A stretch of DNA of 49,449 nucleotides, taken from NCBI GenBank assembly GCA_030156825.1, contig JASGLU010000005.1, positions 1 through 49,449 on the forward strand. The letters run 5' to 3'. Below the pieces are notes generated by a model. It saw nothing but the letters and a program-made list of their open reading frames with translations, did not search any database and was not told where the DNA came from. Below, in pieces: positions 1 to 7,458 of the stretch (within the stretch, counting starts at the first letter, position 1; every line of letters begins with the position of its first letter). The DNA is from Candidatus Atribacteria bacterium. Lineage in GTDB: Bacteria; Atribacterota; Atribacteria; Atribacterales; JASGLU01. Made by a program: the position numbers and the translations under genes.

Positions 1-304
1 AATACAAAAAAGCTTAAAAAGATAAAGACTTACTGAGGAAGAAAGACATTCCTCAGTAATGGGGGCTTCGCCCCCCTTAAACCCCCCGAAAAGATAAAAG
101 ATTAAAAAGACAAATACTTACTGAGGAAGAAAGACATTCCTCAGTAATGGGGGCTTCGCCCCCCTTAAACCCCCTAAAAAAAGCAAAGACTTAAAAAACG
201 AAAAGCTGAAAGGATAGACCATCATTGTTTCTCTAAGATTTATTATATTGATTCTGTTTTCATTGTCATCTGGTGCGGCTCAAGCAGCATGGGAGTCTAT
301 CCTT
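1..304. repeat. Mosaic intergenic repeat locus 1 (tandem 59-bp copies plus inverted-repeat module A)
   Basis: Two identical 59-base direct copies lie at 28-86 and 116-174. Each holds an 11-bp hairpin (TTACTGAGGAA paired with TTCCTCAGTAA) and then a G-run/C-run hairpin (GGGGG, loop CTTCG, CCCCC). Module A follows at 210-304: about 95 bp bounded by perfect 10-bp inverted ends AAGGATAGAC and GTCTATCCTT. Module A recurs at 17832-17922, with a degraded inverted copy near 24306-24350. The right inverted end overlaps the stop codon of the macrodomain gene. No coding capacity is seen, and the short ended module resembles a miniature non-autonomous element. That identity is inference. Confidence 0.75.
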
Positions 305-842
305 CTTTTTGGGCGATTCTCTCCAAAACTTGAGCATACACCCGGTAGTCTCCTGGGGTAAAAAGAACGAAATAAACTTCTTTTAGAGAACCCTGCTGCT
401 GATTTTTCAAATAATCTATTACTGTGCTGAGGGCAATTTGAGCCGCCTCTTCGATGGGATAACCATAAGCACCGGTACTAAGAGAGGGAAAAGAAATCGA
501 CTTTAAGTTTTTCTCCTCGGCCAACTCTAAACTTGAGCGGTAGGCACTGCTGAGAAGCTCGGCTTCCCCTGAGCGCCCTCCCCGGTAAATTGGGCCAACA
601 GCGTGAATTACGAACCGGGCCTTTAAATTACCCCCGCTGGTTATTACCGCCCCTCCGGTAGGACAACCGCCAATTCTACGGCACTCTTCATCGATTATTG
701 GACCCCCGGCTCGGTGAATTGCTCCATCTACTCCTCCGCCGCCAGCCAAACGAGAATTGGCCGCGTTTACAATGGCATCGGTCTTTTGCTGAGTAATATC
801 CCCCAATACCAGAATTAACCAACTATCACCGATCTTAATCAT
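297..842 (-). CDS. Macrodomain (Appr-1-p processing) protein, probable ADP-ribose / O-acetyl-ADP-ribose hydrolase
   Basis: This is a single macrodomain of about 181 residues. The family hallmarks are clear: GDITQQKTDAIVNAAN near the N-terminus, the glycine-rich GGGGVDGAIHRAGG loop, and SFPSLSTGAYGYP with the second ligand-binding loop. Family members bind ADP-ribose and many remove O-acetyl or mono-ADP-ribosyl groups; the exact substrate cannot be read from the sequence. I chose ATG at 842 because GGGGTGA sits just upstream; an in-frame GTG at 851 lies inside that ribosome-binding site. The TAG stop falls inside the inverted end of repeat module A, so the insertion may have set the current C-terminus. 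It is divergent from the dehydratase-like operon. Confidence 0.9.
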   Translation of the reverse strand: MIKIGDSWLILVLGDITQQKTDAIVNAANSRLAGGGGVDGAIHRAGGPIIDEECRRIGGCPTGGAVITSGGNLKARFVIHAVGPIYRGGRSGEAELLSSAYRSSLELAEEKNLKSISFPSLSTGAYGYPIEEAAQIALSTVIDYLKNQQQGSLKEVYFVLFTPGDYRVYAQVLERIAQKEG

Positions 843-910
843 TTTTATCACCCCTTCTCATTTTATCGCTCCTATATGGTAAAATACCAAGAAACTGGTG
901 TTTGGGAAAG

Positions 911-1885
911 ATGAAAGTCGGTTATTTTTGTGGTTATCTTCCACCAGAGCTAATCCGCTCGGCTGGCGGGGAACCAGTTCTGCTTGAGCCTGAGGGGAAA
1001 AGGGTAAAACTGGGTGAAAAATACTTTCCCACTCCTTTCTGTCCTTTTTCCAAAGTTTTTCTGGACAACTTGTTGAGTGGGAGTTGGGAAAAAGTAGGTA
1101 CTTTGCTTTTTACCCGAAGTTGCGATGCCAGTCGCAGGCTGTATGAAACTGTTTCTTCCTTGCCGGGAGGGGAATCTTCTTTTTTACTTGACCTCCCTCA
1201 TGAAGTTGGTCCTCTGGCTTGGAATTATTTTGCCCATCAGCTCAAAAAATTAGCTCATTTTTTGCTCGACCGAACCGGTAAAAGCGAAAAAGCGATGCTC
1301 TCTGATCTCGAGCAGGAAGTTAAAAGTTCCTTGATTATCCGCCGGAAACTGACCGAAGAATATCAGGCAGGCCGTCTACCAGGGGCGGTTTTCTTAGGTA
1401 AAGAAGGGGGTTCTCCCCCGGATTTTCCTCGGGTAGTAAGAGGGGGGTTACCTTTATTTTTAATTGCTTCCCATCTTTGGGTGCGAGATTTAATCGGCCT
1501 TCTGGAAAAAAAATCAATTTTAGTTTTTGAAGATACCCCTCTTGGCTCGCGCCGGTGGCTTCTTAGGGAAAACACAACTTTCCTTCTTCCCCCTGAGGAG
1601 GACCCGTTTTTGTCCCTCTCCCGCCTTTACCTTGAATGGAAAGCCCCTTGCCCACGCGGACCCTGGAGGGAGCGATTAGCTTTTATCCAGGAGATGACGC
1701 GAAAGCTGGGAGTTCGGGGAGTGGTTTACTTTTATCCTAAATTTTGCGATTTTTCTCTGTATGAGCTGAAAATAGTCAGGGATGAGCTCTCTTTGCCCGT
1801 TCTGTCTTTAGAATACGATACTTTGCCCAATCTGGCTCAATGGGAGACCCGCTTGGAGGCTTTTTTGGAGGTTCTAACCCCATGA
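911..1885 (+). CDS. 2-hydroxyacyl-CoA dehydratase D-component-like Fe-S protein, short subunit
   Basis: About 324 residues, shorter than the usual 380-420 for HgdA/HgdB subunits. Visible family features are the N-terminal GYFCGYLPPELIRSAGG segment, cysteines in PTPFCPFSK and FTRSCDASRRLYE, and a C-terminal YFYPKFCDF motif followed by LPVLSLEYDT. These are the places where HgdB-type proteins hold their [4Fe-4S] or double-cubane ligands. The next two genes follow with ATGA overlaps, so this is the first gene of a translationally coupled trio. ATG 911 fits the family N-terminus; TTG 902 is in frame but has no better ribosome-binding site. No CoA-transferase is nearby, so the substrate is unknown. 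A double-cubane-type reductase of a small molecule is an alternative to an acyl-CoA dehydratase. Confidence 0.75.
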   Translation: MKVGYFCGYLPPELIRSAGGEPVLLEPEGKRVKLGEKYFPTPFCPFSKVFLDNLLSGSWEKVGTLLFTRSCDASRRLYETVSSLPGGESSFLLDLPHEVGPLAWNYFAHQLKKLAHFLLDRTGKSEKAMLSDLEQEVKSSLIIRRKLTEEYQAGRLPGAVFLGKEGGSPPDFPRVVRGGLPLFLIASHLWVRDLIGLLEKKSILVFEDTPLGSRRWLLRENTTFLLPPEEDPFLSLSRLYLEWKAPCPRGPWRERLAFIQEMTRKLGVRGVVYFYPKFCDFSLYELKIVRDELSLPVLSLEYDTLPNLAQWETRLEAFLEVLTP

Positions 1886-3120
1886 AAGAAAAAACCCAAC
1901 AAAATCTGGTGAAGTTTATCAGTTTTTTGAGCAGGCGAAAAAGCTTATTCACCCTTCTGGGGGGTTATGAGTGGTGGCTCAAAAAAAAGTGGCCTTCTCC
2001 AGATTTGGCTCAAACCTCCTATTTACTTACCATTCACTCTATAAGAGAGTTGTATCAGAGGAAAAAGCCAGTAGTCTGGACCAGTTTATTTTTTCCCTCT
2101 GAATTTATCTGGGCCGGATCCATGGTTCCTTTCTATCCCGAAATTGCCTCTGGCCTGGTAGCTGCTCTGAGATGGTCTGATTTCCCTCTGCGAAGCTCAT
2201 TCCAAAAATGGGTATCGGCTGACTTGTGTAGTTACCACCGACTGAGCCTGGGAATGAGCTTGCTAAAACTTTTTCCTCGACCTGACTTCCTCATAGCTAC
2301 TAACACTATTTGTCAGGGAACGGTAGGCTTTTTTCAAACCCTGGCTCAGTTGTGGCGAGTTCCTTTTTATCTGATAGATGTGCCCTTTGCTGATTTCTCC
2401 GCTTCCGAAAAATATATCTCTTACCAGCTGGAAAGTTTAGCCCAGAACTTAAGCCAGGAATGGGGAATCCGCTTCCGCTGGGAACAGGTTTTTTCCTGTT
2501 CCAACCAAACTCGAGCGGTAATTAAAGACATAGAAAACTTGAGAAAACAAAAAACAATCATTCTTGCTCCTCCCACCAAGAATTTGGACTATCTTCCCTA
2601 TTACTATCAATTTATGGGAACCCGAGCTTCACTTTCTTTTTTTACTCAACTGCTTGCTCAACTTTCTTTGACTGAGCCTTCTTCCTGTCATCGTCTACTT
2701 TGGCTTCATCTTAAGCCCTTTTACCCTAACCCCGTTCCCGAGTGGTTAGAAAAAAATAATTTGGGGGTGGCTTTTGAGGAATTCGCCTCTCTTTACCCGG
2801 GAGAGCTTTCATCTCGAGAACCTTTCTCTTCTCTTGCCAGAAAAATCCTCTATAGTTGGCAACTTACCGTAGGGAGAAAAAGAATCTCTCATGTTCTGCA
2901 ATTGGTCCAGGAATTTGAAGTCCAGGGAGTGGTTCAATTTAATCAGTGGGGTTGTCGGCAGAGTCAGGGAATGAATTTTCCTCTCCGGCAGGCACTACGC
3001 AAGCAGGAAATTCCTTTTTTAGAGTTGGATGGAGACCAGATAGACCAAAACCATCGCTCAGACGAACAGTGGAAAACCAGAATTCAGGCTTTAGCTGAAA
3101 TGTTGGAGGGAAATCGATGA
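1882..3120 (+). CDS. 2-hydroxyacyl-CoA dehydratase D-component-like Fe-S protein, long subunit
   Basis: 412 residues. The HGD-D family signature is visible: VVWTSLFFPSEFIWAGSMVPF, then DLCSYHRLSLG, then TNTICQGT and IDVPFADF, and a late WGCRQSQG cysteine. Three cysteines in these positions normally bind the Fe-S cluster; the second motif reads CQG rather than the frequent CDG. The start at ATG 1882 forms a 4-base overlap (ATGA) with the upstream stop and has GGAGG ahead of it. An in-frame start upstream at 1840 would run deep into the previous gene. With its shorter paralog it probably makes a heterodimer like HgdAB. The C-terminal part is more divergent than the N-terminal part. Confidence 0.8.
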   Translation: MKEKTQQNLVKFISFLSRRKSLFTLLGGYEWWLKKKWPSPDLAQTSYLLTIHSIRELYQRKKPVVWTSLFFPSEFIWAGSMVPFYPEIASGLVAALRWSDFPLRSSFQKWVSADLCSYHRLSLGMSLLKLFPRPDFLIATNTICQGTVGFFQTLAQLWRVPFYLIDVPFADFSASEKYISYQLESLAQNLSQEWGIRFRWEQVFSCSNQTRAVIKDIENLRKQKTIILAPPTKNLDYLPYYYQFMGTRASLSFFTQLLAQLSLTEPSSCHRLLWLHLKPFYPNPVPEWLEKNNLGVAFEEFASLYPGELSSREPFSSLARKILYSWQLTVGRKRISHVLQLVQEFEVQGVVQFNQWGCRQSQGMNFPLRQALRKQEIPFLELDGDQIDQNHRSDEQWKTRIQALAEMLEGNR

Positions 3121-3872
3121 TTACGGCAGGAATAGATGTAGGTTCTCAGTCAACCGGTGTGGTTATTCAGAAAGACGGCCAGATTTTATCCTTTGCTCTC
3201 TGTCTCACCGGGATTGACCCCCGCAAGCGGGCAAAGGAAAGTTTAAAAGAAGCTCTGGAGAAAGCCAGTCTTTCTCCGGAGAAACTTGATTGTCGGATAG
3301 CTACTGGTTACAGTCGTCATCAGGTGGAAGCCGATCGGACAGTAAGCGAAATTAGTGCCCAGGCTAAAGGGGCGGCTTTTCTTTTTCCTAAAGCCCGCGG
3401 GCTTATCGATATCGGTGGGCAAGATACCAAGGTGGTGTTGCTTTCCTCCGGGGGGAAAGTGGTCGATTTTCTCATGAACGATAAATGTGCCGCTGGAACC
3501 GGCCGTTTTTTAGAACTCATGGCGCAGGTGCTGGAGATTAGCTTGACCGATTTTGGAAAATTGGTTGCTCAAGCCCAAAGAGAAGTGGAGCTTTCTTCTA
3601 CCTGTGCAGTTTTTGCTCAATCGGAGTTGGTTGGCCTCATCGCTCAGGGAAAGAAGAAAGAAGATTTATCCCGAGCTGTTTGTCAGGCTGTGGTTGACCA
3701 GGTAGCAAACATGGTAGAGAGGATAGGCCTTGTCCCCCCGGTGGTTTTTACCGGGGGAGTGGCCAAAAATCAAGGGGTGGCAAGTCTGTTAGAAAAAAGA
3801 TTGGGGTTTTCCCTGTTAATTCCACCTGAACCGCAAATCACTGCTGCTTTGGGAGCTAGCCTTGTGCTGTAG
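3117..3872 (+). CDS. 2-hydroxyacyl-CoA dehydratase activator-type ATPase (HgdC/BcrAD/BadF family)
   Basis: 251 residues, the normal length of single-domain activators. The ASKHA ATPase phosphate loop GIDVGSQSTG opens the protein, LIDIGGQDTK is the second, and the adenosine motif VFTGGVAKNQG is near the end. NDKCAAGTGRF and STCAVFAQSE carry the two cysteines that bind the homodimer-bridging [4Fe-4S] cluster. Members use ATP hydrolysis to fire one low-potential electron into the partner dehydratase. ATG 3117 overlaps the preceding stop as ATGA, so synthesis is coupled to the two partner genes. All key residues appear intact, which argues that the trio is functional. Confidence 0.92.
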   Translation: MITAGIDVGSQSTGVVIQKDGQILSFALCLTGIDPRKRAKESLKEALEKASLSPEKLDCRIATGYSRHQVEADRTVSEISAQAKGAAFLFPKARGLIDIGGQDTKVVLLSSGGKVVDFLMNDKCAAGTGRFLELMAQVLEISLTDFGKLVAQAQREVELSSTCAVFAQSELVGLIAQGKKKEDLSRAVCQAVVDQVANMVERIGLVPPVVFTGGVAKNQGVASLLEKRLGFSLLIPPEPQITAALGASLVL

Positions 3873-3889
3873 GTTGCCTGTTCTTTTTA

Positions 3890-3918
3890 TTGCAAATTTA
3901 AAGATAAACTACTATACT
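3890..3918 (+). promoter_or_regulatory. Sigma-70-type promoter of the PLP decarboxylase gene
   Basis: TTGCAA at 3890-3895 and TATACT at 3913-3918 are separated by 17 bases. The predicted start of transcription, near 3925, lies about 35 bases before the ATG. The preceding operon ends at 3872. Confidence 0.6.
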
Positions 3919-3958
3919 GCACCGGAGTGGGGCAACGATTATTGATCGGTGAGGGAAA

Positions 3959-5104
3959 ATGAGTCAAGTTATGAAAAGAAATTTGTTACTTACGGAAGAG
4001 GAAATAATAGACTTAGTAAAGCGCTACGATACTCCGCTTTTGGTAGTGGTTCGGGAAAAACTTTTGGACAACTTTAATGCTTTTAGCCGATTTCTACCGG
4101 GAGTGGGTATTTTTTACGCGGTGAAAGCTAACCCTCATCCCGAAATTATCAAAGTTCTTCATCAAGCCGGGGCTTCTTTCGACGTGGCTTCTCATTATGA
4201 AATCGAGTTAGCTTATCAGGAAGGGGTTCCTCCGAGAAAAATGGTTTTTGCCAATACTATAAAGCGAAAGCGGGGTCTGAGGCGAGCTAAAGAGTTAGGG
4301 GTAAAGCTTATGACTTACGATAACCGGGAAGAGCTAAAGAAAATAGCCCGAGTGTTTCCCGAAGCTGAGTTAGTTTTACGGTTGAAGACTGCTCCTACTG
4401 GAAGCCGAAGCAACTTGTCTTATAAGTTTGGAGCTTCTCCGGAAGAGGCGTTGGATTTACTGAAGGAAGCGCGGAGAGCAGGGCTCAGGCCAGTGGGTTT
4501 GAGCTTTCACGTTGGTTCTCCTTGCCACACAATTTCTAATTATTTATCCTCGCTGGAGATGGTAAGAGAGATACTGGAAAAAGCCCAAAAAGAGGGAATA
4601 AACCTTAATCTTATCGATATCGGGGGAGGTTTCCCTCTCCAGATTTATGCTTTTCCCGATGAACCTTTGAGTTTAGAAACAATAGGGAAAGAACTTTCTC
4701 CTCTTCTGCGGGAGTTTTCAGAGAGTGGATATCGTATTATAGCTGAGCCGGGCAGGTGCCTTGTGGGTTCGGCCTGCATTTTGCTTACCAAGGTAATTGG
4801 GAAAGCTCGTCGTTCGGATAGGGTATGGTATTATCTGGATGACGGGGTTTATGGTACCTTTTCGGCTATCCTGTTCGATAAATCTGATTTTGAATATTTT
4901 ACCTTGAAAGATACCTCCTCTTATCGAGAACCGGCTGTTTTAGCTGGTCCCACCTGTGATTCGATAGACGTCATTACTCAAGATATACTTTTGCCCTCGC
5001 TGGAATTGGACGACTTGATAGTGGTACCGGACATCGGAGCTTATTCTTGGGCTTCTGCTACCAACTTCAATGGTTTTGAAAAGCCTAAAGTGGTGCTGGT
5101 GTAG
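3959..5104 (+). CDS. PLP-dependent ornithine/lysine/diaminopimelate-type decarboxylase (alanine-racemase fold)
   Basis: 381 residues, the usual size for fold-III basic amino-acid decarboxylases. Visible motifs are YAVKANPHPEI with the Schiff-base lysine, SFHVGSPC, the glycine-rich IDIGGGFP phosphate loop, IIAEPGR, GPTCDSID with the partner-subunit cysteine, and a C-terminal YSWASATNFNGF. This pattern fits ornithine or ornithine/lysine decarboxylases of the eukaryotic-like branch better than LysA. The likely product is putrescine or cadaverine for polyamine synthesis, but substrate choice cannot be settled by eye. GAGGG precedes ATG 3959. It has its own promoter and no other polyamine gene is adjacent. 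Confidence 0.82.
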   Translation: MSQVMKRNLLLTEEEIIDLVKRYDTPLLVVVREKLLDNFNAFSRFLPGVGIFYAVKANPHPEIIKVLHQAGASFDVASHYEIELAYQEGVPPRKMVFANTIKRKRGLRRAKELGVKLMTYDNREELKKIARVFPEAELVLRLKTAPTGSRSNLSYKFGASPEEALDLLKEARRAGLRPVGLSFHVGSPCHTISNYLSSLEMVREILEKAQKEGINLNLIDIGGGFPLQIYAFPDEPLSLETIGKELSPLLREFSESGYRIIAEPGRCLVGSACILLTKVIGKARRSDRVWYYLDDGVYGTFSAILFDKSDFEYFTLKDTSSYREPAVLAGPTCDSIDVITQDILLPSLELDDLIVVPDIGAYSWASATNFNGFEKPKVVLV

Positions 5105-5179
5105 TCCCGCTTTTCGCTTTGAAAGCAAGTTTTTGAGATAAAAGCAGAGATGGAATTTTCTTCTAAAAATTTGAAGTAA

Positions 5180-5188
5180 TGTTATAAT
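5180..5188 (+). promoter_or_regulatory. Extended -10 promoter of the sufC/sufB-like operon
   Basis: TGTTATAAT is a perfect TGn-TATAAT extended -10 box. No convincing -35 hexamer lies 17 bases upstream. It sits 45 bases before the chosen ATG of the ABC ATPase gene. Confidence 0.5.
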
Positions 5189-5233
5189 AAAAAAAGCTGA
5201 TCGTTTATGAATAATTTTATGGTGGTGGGAGTT

Positions 5234-5965
5234 ATGCTTTGTTTGGACAAGCTTAAGGTGGCGGTAGAGGACAAGGTGATATTGAAAGAAATAAATTTAA
5301 CCATTGCCGAGGGGGAAATCCATGTTCTGTTAGGGCCGAATGGAGCAGGGAAAACTACTCTTTTAATGGCTATTATGGGAATGCCGGGTGTCCAGGTAAT
5401 TGGAGGGGGTATTTATTTTCAGGGAAGAGATATAACCGGCCTGGAGCTGGAAGAGCGGGCCCAGCTGGGAATTGGGATGGCCTTTCAAAAGATGCCCCAG
5501 ATTCCAGGAGTTACCTTGCGAACCTTAGGTGAGTTAATTATAGAAAAACATGGCCAAGATGGTTCTTTGGCGGAGACGGCGGAGAGGATAAACTGCACCT
5601 ATCTTCTGGATCGTAATATTGGTTTTGGTTTCTCCGGAGGGGAAGCCAAAAGAGCCGAACTTTTCCAACTTTTACTCCAGCAACCTCTTTTTTCTATGGT
5701 AGATGAACCCGAGTCGGGAGTTGACCTGGATAATATAGCGCTGGTGGGGTCAGTCTTAAACGACCTTTTTGAGCGAAAACAGGTAAAAAGTAAAAAACGT
5801 GCTGGTCTCATTATTACCCATACCGGCCATATCCTTGATTATTTGAACGCGGATATGGGCCATGTATTGATGGGAGGAAAGATTGTTTGTCGAGGGAATC
5901 CTCGAGACCTTCTTTCTGACATTCAAAGGTCAGGATATGAACACTGTTTGAGGTGTGAGTCATGA
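5234..5965 (+). CDS. sufC: SufC-like ABC ATPase of Fe-S cluster assembly
   Basis: 243 residues with Walker A GPNGAGKTTLL, a Q-loop in MAFQKMPQIPGV, the signature FSGGEAKRAEL, and Walker B ending FSMVDEPESGVD. The E-S-G-V-D stretch and the wording of the signature are SufC-like rather than transporter-like. In known systems SufC is a soluble ATPase that drives conformational change of SufB(D). ATG 5234 is preferred because GGTGGTGGGAG lies directly ahead; an in-frame ATG at 5207 lacks such a site. The next gene overlaps by ATGA. No sufS, sufU or iscS is in the window, so this is a two-gene minimal arrangement. Confidence 0.85.
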   Translation: MLCLDKLKVAVEDKVILKEINLTIAEGEIHVLLGPNGAGKTTLLMAIMGMPGVQVIGGGIYFQGRDITGLELEERAQLGIGMAFQKMPQIPGVTLRTLGELIIEKHGQDGSLAETAERINCTYLLDRNIGFGFSGGEAKRAELFQLLLQQPLFSMVDEPESGVDLDNIALVGSVLNDLFERKQVKSKKRAGLIITHTGHILDYLNADMGHVLMGGKIVCRGNPRDLLSDIQRSGYEHCLRCES

Positions 5966-7209
5966 TCACTCAAGAGGACTATTTGCAAACATTGAAGGAA
6001 AAAGCGGAATCAGCAGCAGATAAACCGGCCGCTTTAGGGCCCGATGTAGACCTTTCTCAATTTTATCTCTGTTCTCCTCAGGAAAGAATAGAAAATCCGG
6101 AAGAGATTTCTCCCCAGCTGAGGGAGGTGGCTTTGTATGCCGGCGTAGATTTGAACAATGATAAAACCCCGGGTGTTTATCTCCAGGTAGATCGCTCAGC
6201 CGTTTACCAAAAAATGCAGGAAGCCTTTAAGGGTAAAATGGAGATAATGAGTGTGAGCGAGGCTCTAAAAAAATATCCAGAACTCTGGCAGTATTGGTGG
6301 CAGTTGGTGCCGGTAGATACTGATAAATACACGGCTTTTGCCGAGCTTTGCCCGGCTGAGGGATACTTTATTCGGGTATTTGCTAACCAGAAGATAGAAT
6401 TTCCCCTCCAAACCTGTCTCCTGCTTTCGGAAGATTCGGGGATTCAAAATGTTCACAATTTAATTATTTTGGAAGAAGGGGCAGAGGCCAACCTTATAAC
6501 CGGCTGCGCTTCCGCTCGGGAAGACCAAGCTGGAGTTCACATTGGGGTAAGTGAAATCTATCTGGCCGATCGAGCCCGGATGAACTTTACCATGATTCAT
6601 AACTGGGGAGAACGCTTTCATGTTCGGCCGAGAACCGTAGTAAAGATGGGGGCCAATTCTTTTTTCAACAACACCTATGTTCTTCTAAAACCCCTCCTTT
6701 CCCTGCAAACTTTTCCTAAAGCTATTTTAGAAGGGGCAGGAGCTAACGCTACCTTTAGAAGTATTATTTTGGCCAACGAGGATTCTTATATCGATGTTGG
6801 TTCTTCGTTAGTTCTTCGTGGGGCCGGCTCTCGAGGGGATTCTATTTCCCGGGTATGTGCTTCGGACCGAGCTCAGGTGTTCGCTCGGGGAAAATTGGTT
6901 TCTTATCACGATCAGGCTCAGGCTCATCTTGAATGTAAAGGGATCCTTTTTTCTCGGGAAGCCAGCATAGTTTCGGTGCCCGAGTTGGAGGTATACGGAG
7001 CCCCTCAAAGCCGACTTTCTCATGAAGCAGCAGTAGGGCCGATTGAACAGGAAGCAATTAATTACCTTCGGTCGCGGGGTTTAAAAAAAGATGAGGCCTT
7101 GTCTTTGATTACCCGGGGCTTTCTCAATGTGGACCTTCCGGGTATTCCCCCGGCTTTAAAGAAGTATATTGACCAAATTATTCAAGTAACCTCCAAGGAT
7201 TTGATGTAG
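5962..7209 (+). CDS. sufB: SufB/SufD-like Fe-S assembly scaffold protein
   Basis: 415 residues with the beta-helical SufBD core. The C-terminal signature SRLSHEAAVGPIEQEAINYLRSRGL is diagnostic and keeps the His-Glu pair. By eye, the position of the E. coli SufB cluster-related Cys405 falls on alanine in FSREASIVSVPELE, so the canonical SufB cysteine seems absent. Translation starts at an ATGA overlap with sufC. A lone SufC plus one SufB/D protein resembles the minimal two-gene systems described in archaea and deep-branching anaerobes, where one protein forms a homodimer in place of SufB-SufD. The assignment to SufB rather than SufD is therefore loose. Confidence 0.82.
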   Translation: MITQEDYLQTLKEKAESAADKPAALGPDVDLSQFYLCSPQERIENPEEISPQLREVALYAGVDLNNDKTPGVYLQVDRSAVYQKMQEAFKGKMEIMSVSEALKKYPELWQYWWQLVPVDTDKYTAFAELCPAEGYFIRVFANQKIEFPLQTCLLLSEDSGIQNVHNLIILEEGAEANLITGCASAREDQAGVHIGVSEIYLADRARMNFTMIHNWGERFHVRPRTVVKMGANSFFNNTYVLLKPLLSLQTFPKAILEGAGANATFRSIILANEDSYIDVGSSLVLRGAGSRGDSISRVCASDRAQVFARGKLVSYHDQAQAHLECKGILFSREASIVSVPELEVYGAPQSRLSHEAAVGPIEQEAINYLRSRGLKKDEALSLITRGFLNVDLPGIPPALKKYIDQIIQVTSKDLM

Positions 7210-7218
7210 GAGGAGGAG

Positions 7219-7446
7219 ATGATTCAGGCTTATATTTTGATTCAGGCTCAGACCGGGAAGGCACAGGCTATAAAGAAAGAGCTGCTCACCCTTCCTGGTT
7301 GCTTGCGGGTAGATCGGGTTATGGGGCCTTTTGACCTGATCGTCTTGGTGGAAGCAGAGAGCAATCGGGAGGTGGGAGAGGTTATTTTGAAGGAAATTCA
7401 AGCCCTTCCCGGAGTCAAAAGGACTCTTACCTGTCCGATTATTTAG
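7219..7446 (+). CDS. Stand-alone Lrp/AsnC ligand-binding (RAM) domain protein
   Basis: 75 residues forming only the alpha-beta RAM domain: IQAYILIQAQTGKAQAIKKEL, then VMGPFDLIVLVEA, then LPGVKRTLTCPII. No helix-turn-helix is present. Such small proteins assemble into ring-like oligomers and bind amino acids or other small molecules, but the ligand here is unknown. GGAGGAGGAG precedes the ATG at good spacing. It follows the sufB-like gene by 9 bases and precedes the LexA-like gene by 12, so it is probably co-transcribed with both. Confidence 0.85.
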   Translation: MIQAYILIQAQTGKAQAIKKELLTLPGCLRVDRVMGPFDLIVLVEAESNREVGEVILKEIQALPGVKRTLTCPII

Positions 7447-7458
7447 CGTTTTGGAAAA

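Noticed and set aside
28-174. Possible CRISPR array
   Set aside because: There are only two copies of a long, internally palindromic repeat, with a 29-base gap between them that carries no spacer series, and no cas genes are in the window.
5105-5130. Possible terminator after the PLP decarboxylase
   Set aside because: GCTTTGAAAGC followed by T's has too small a loop and weak pairing to call.
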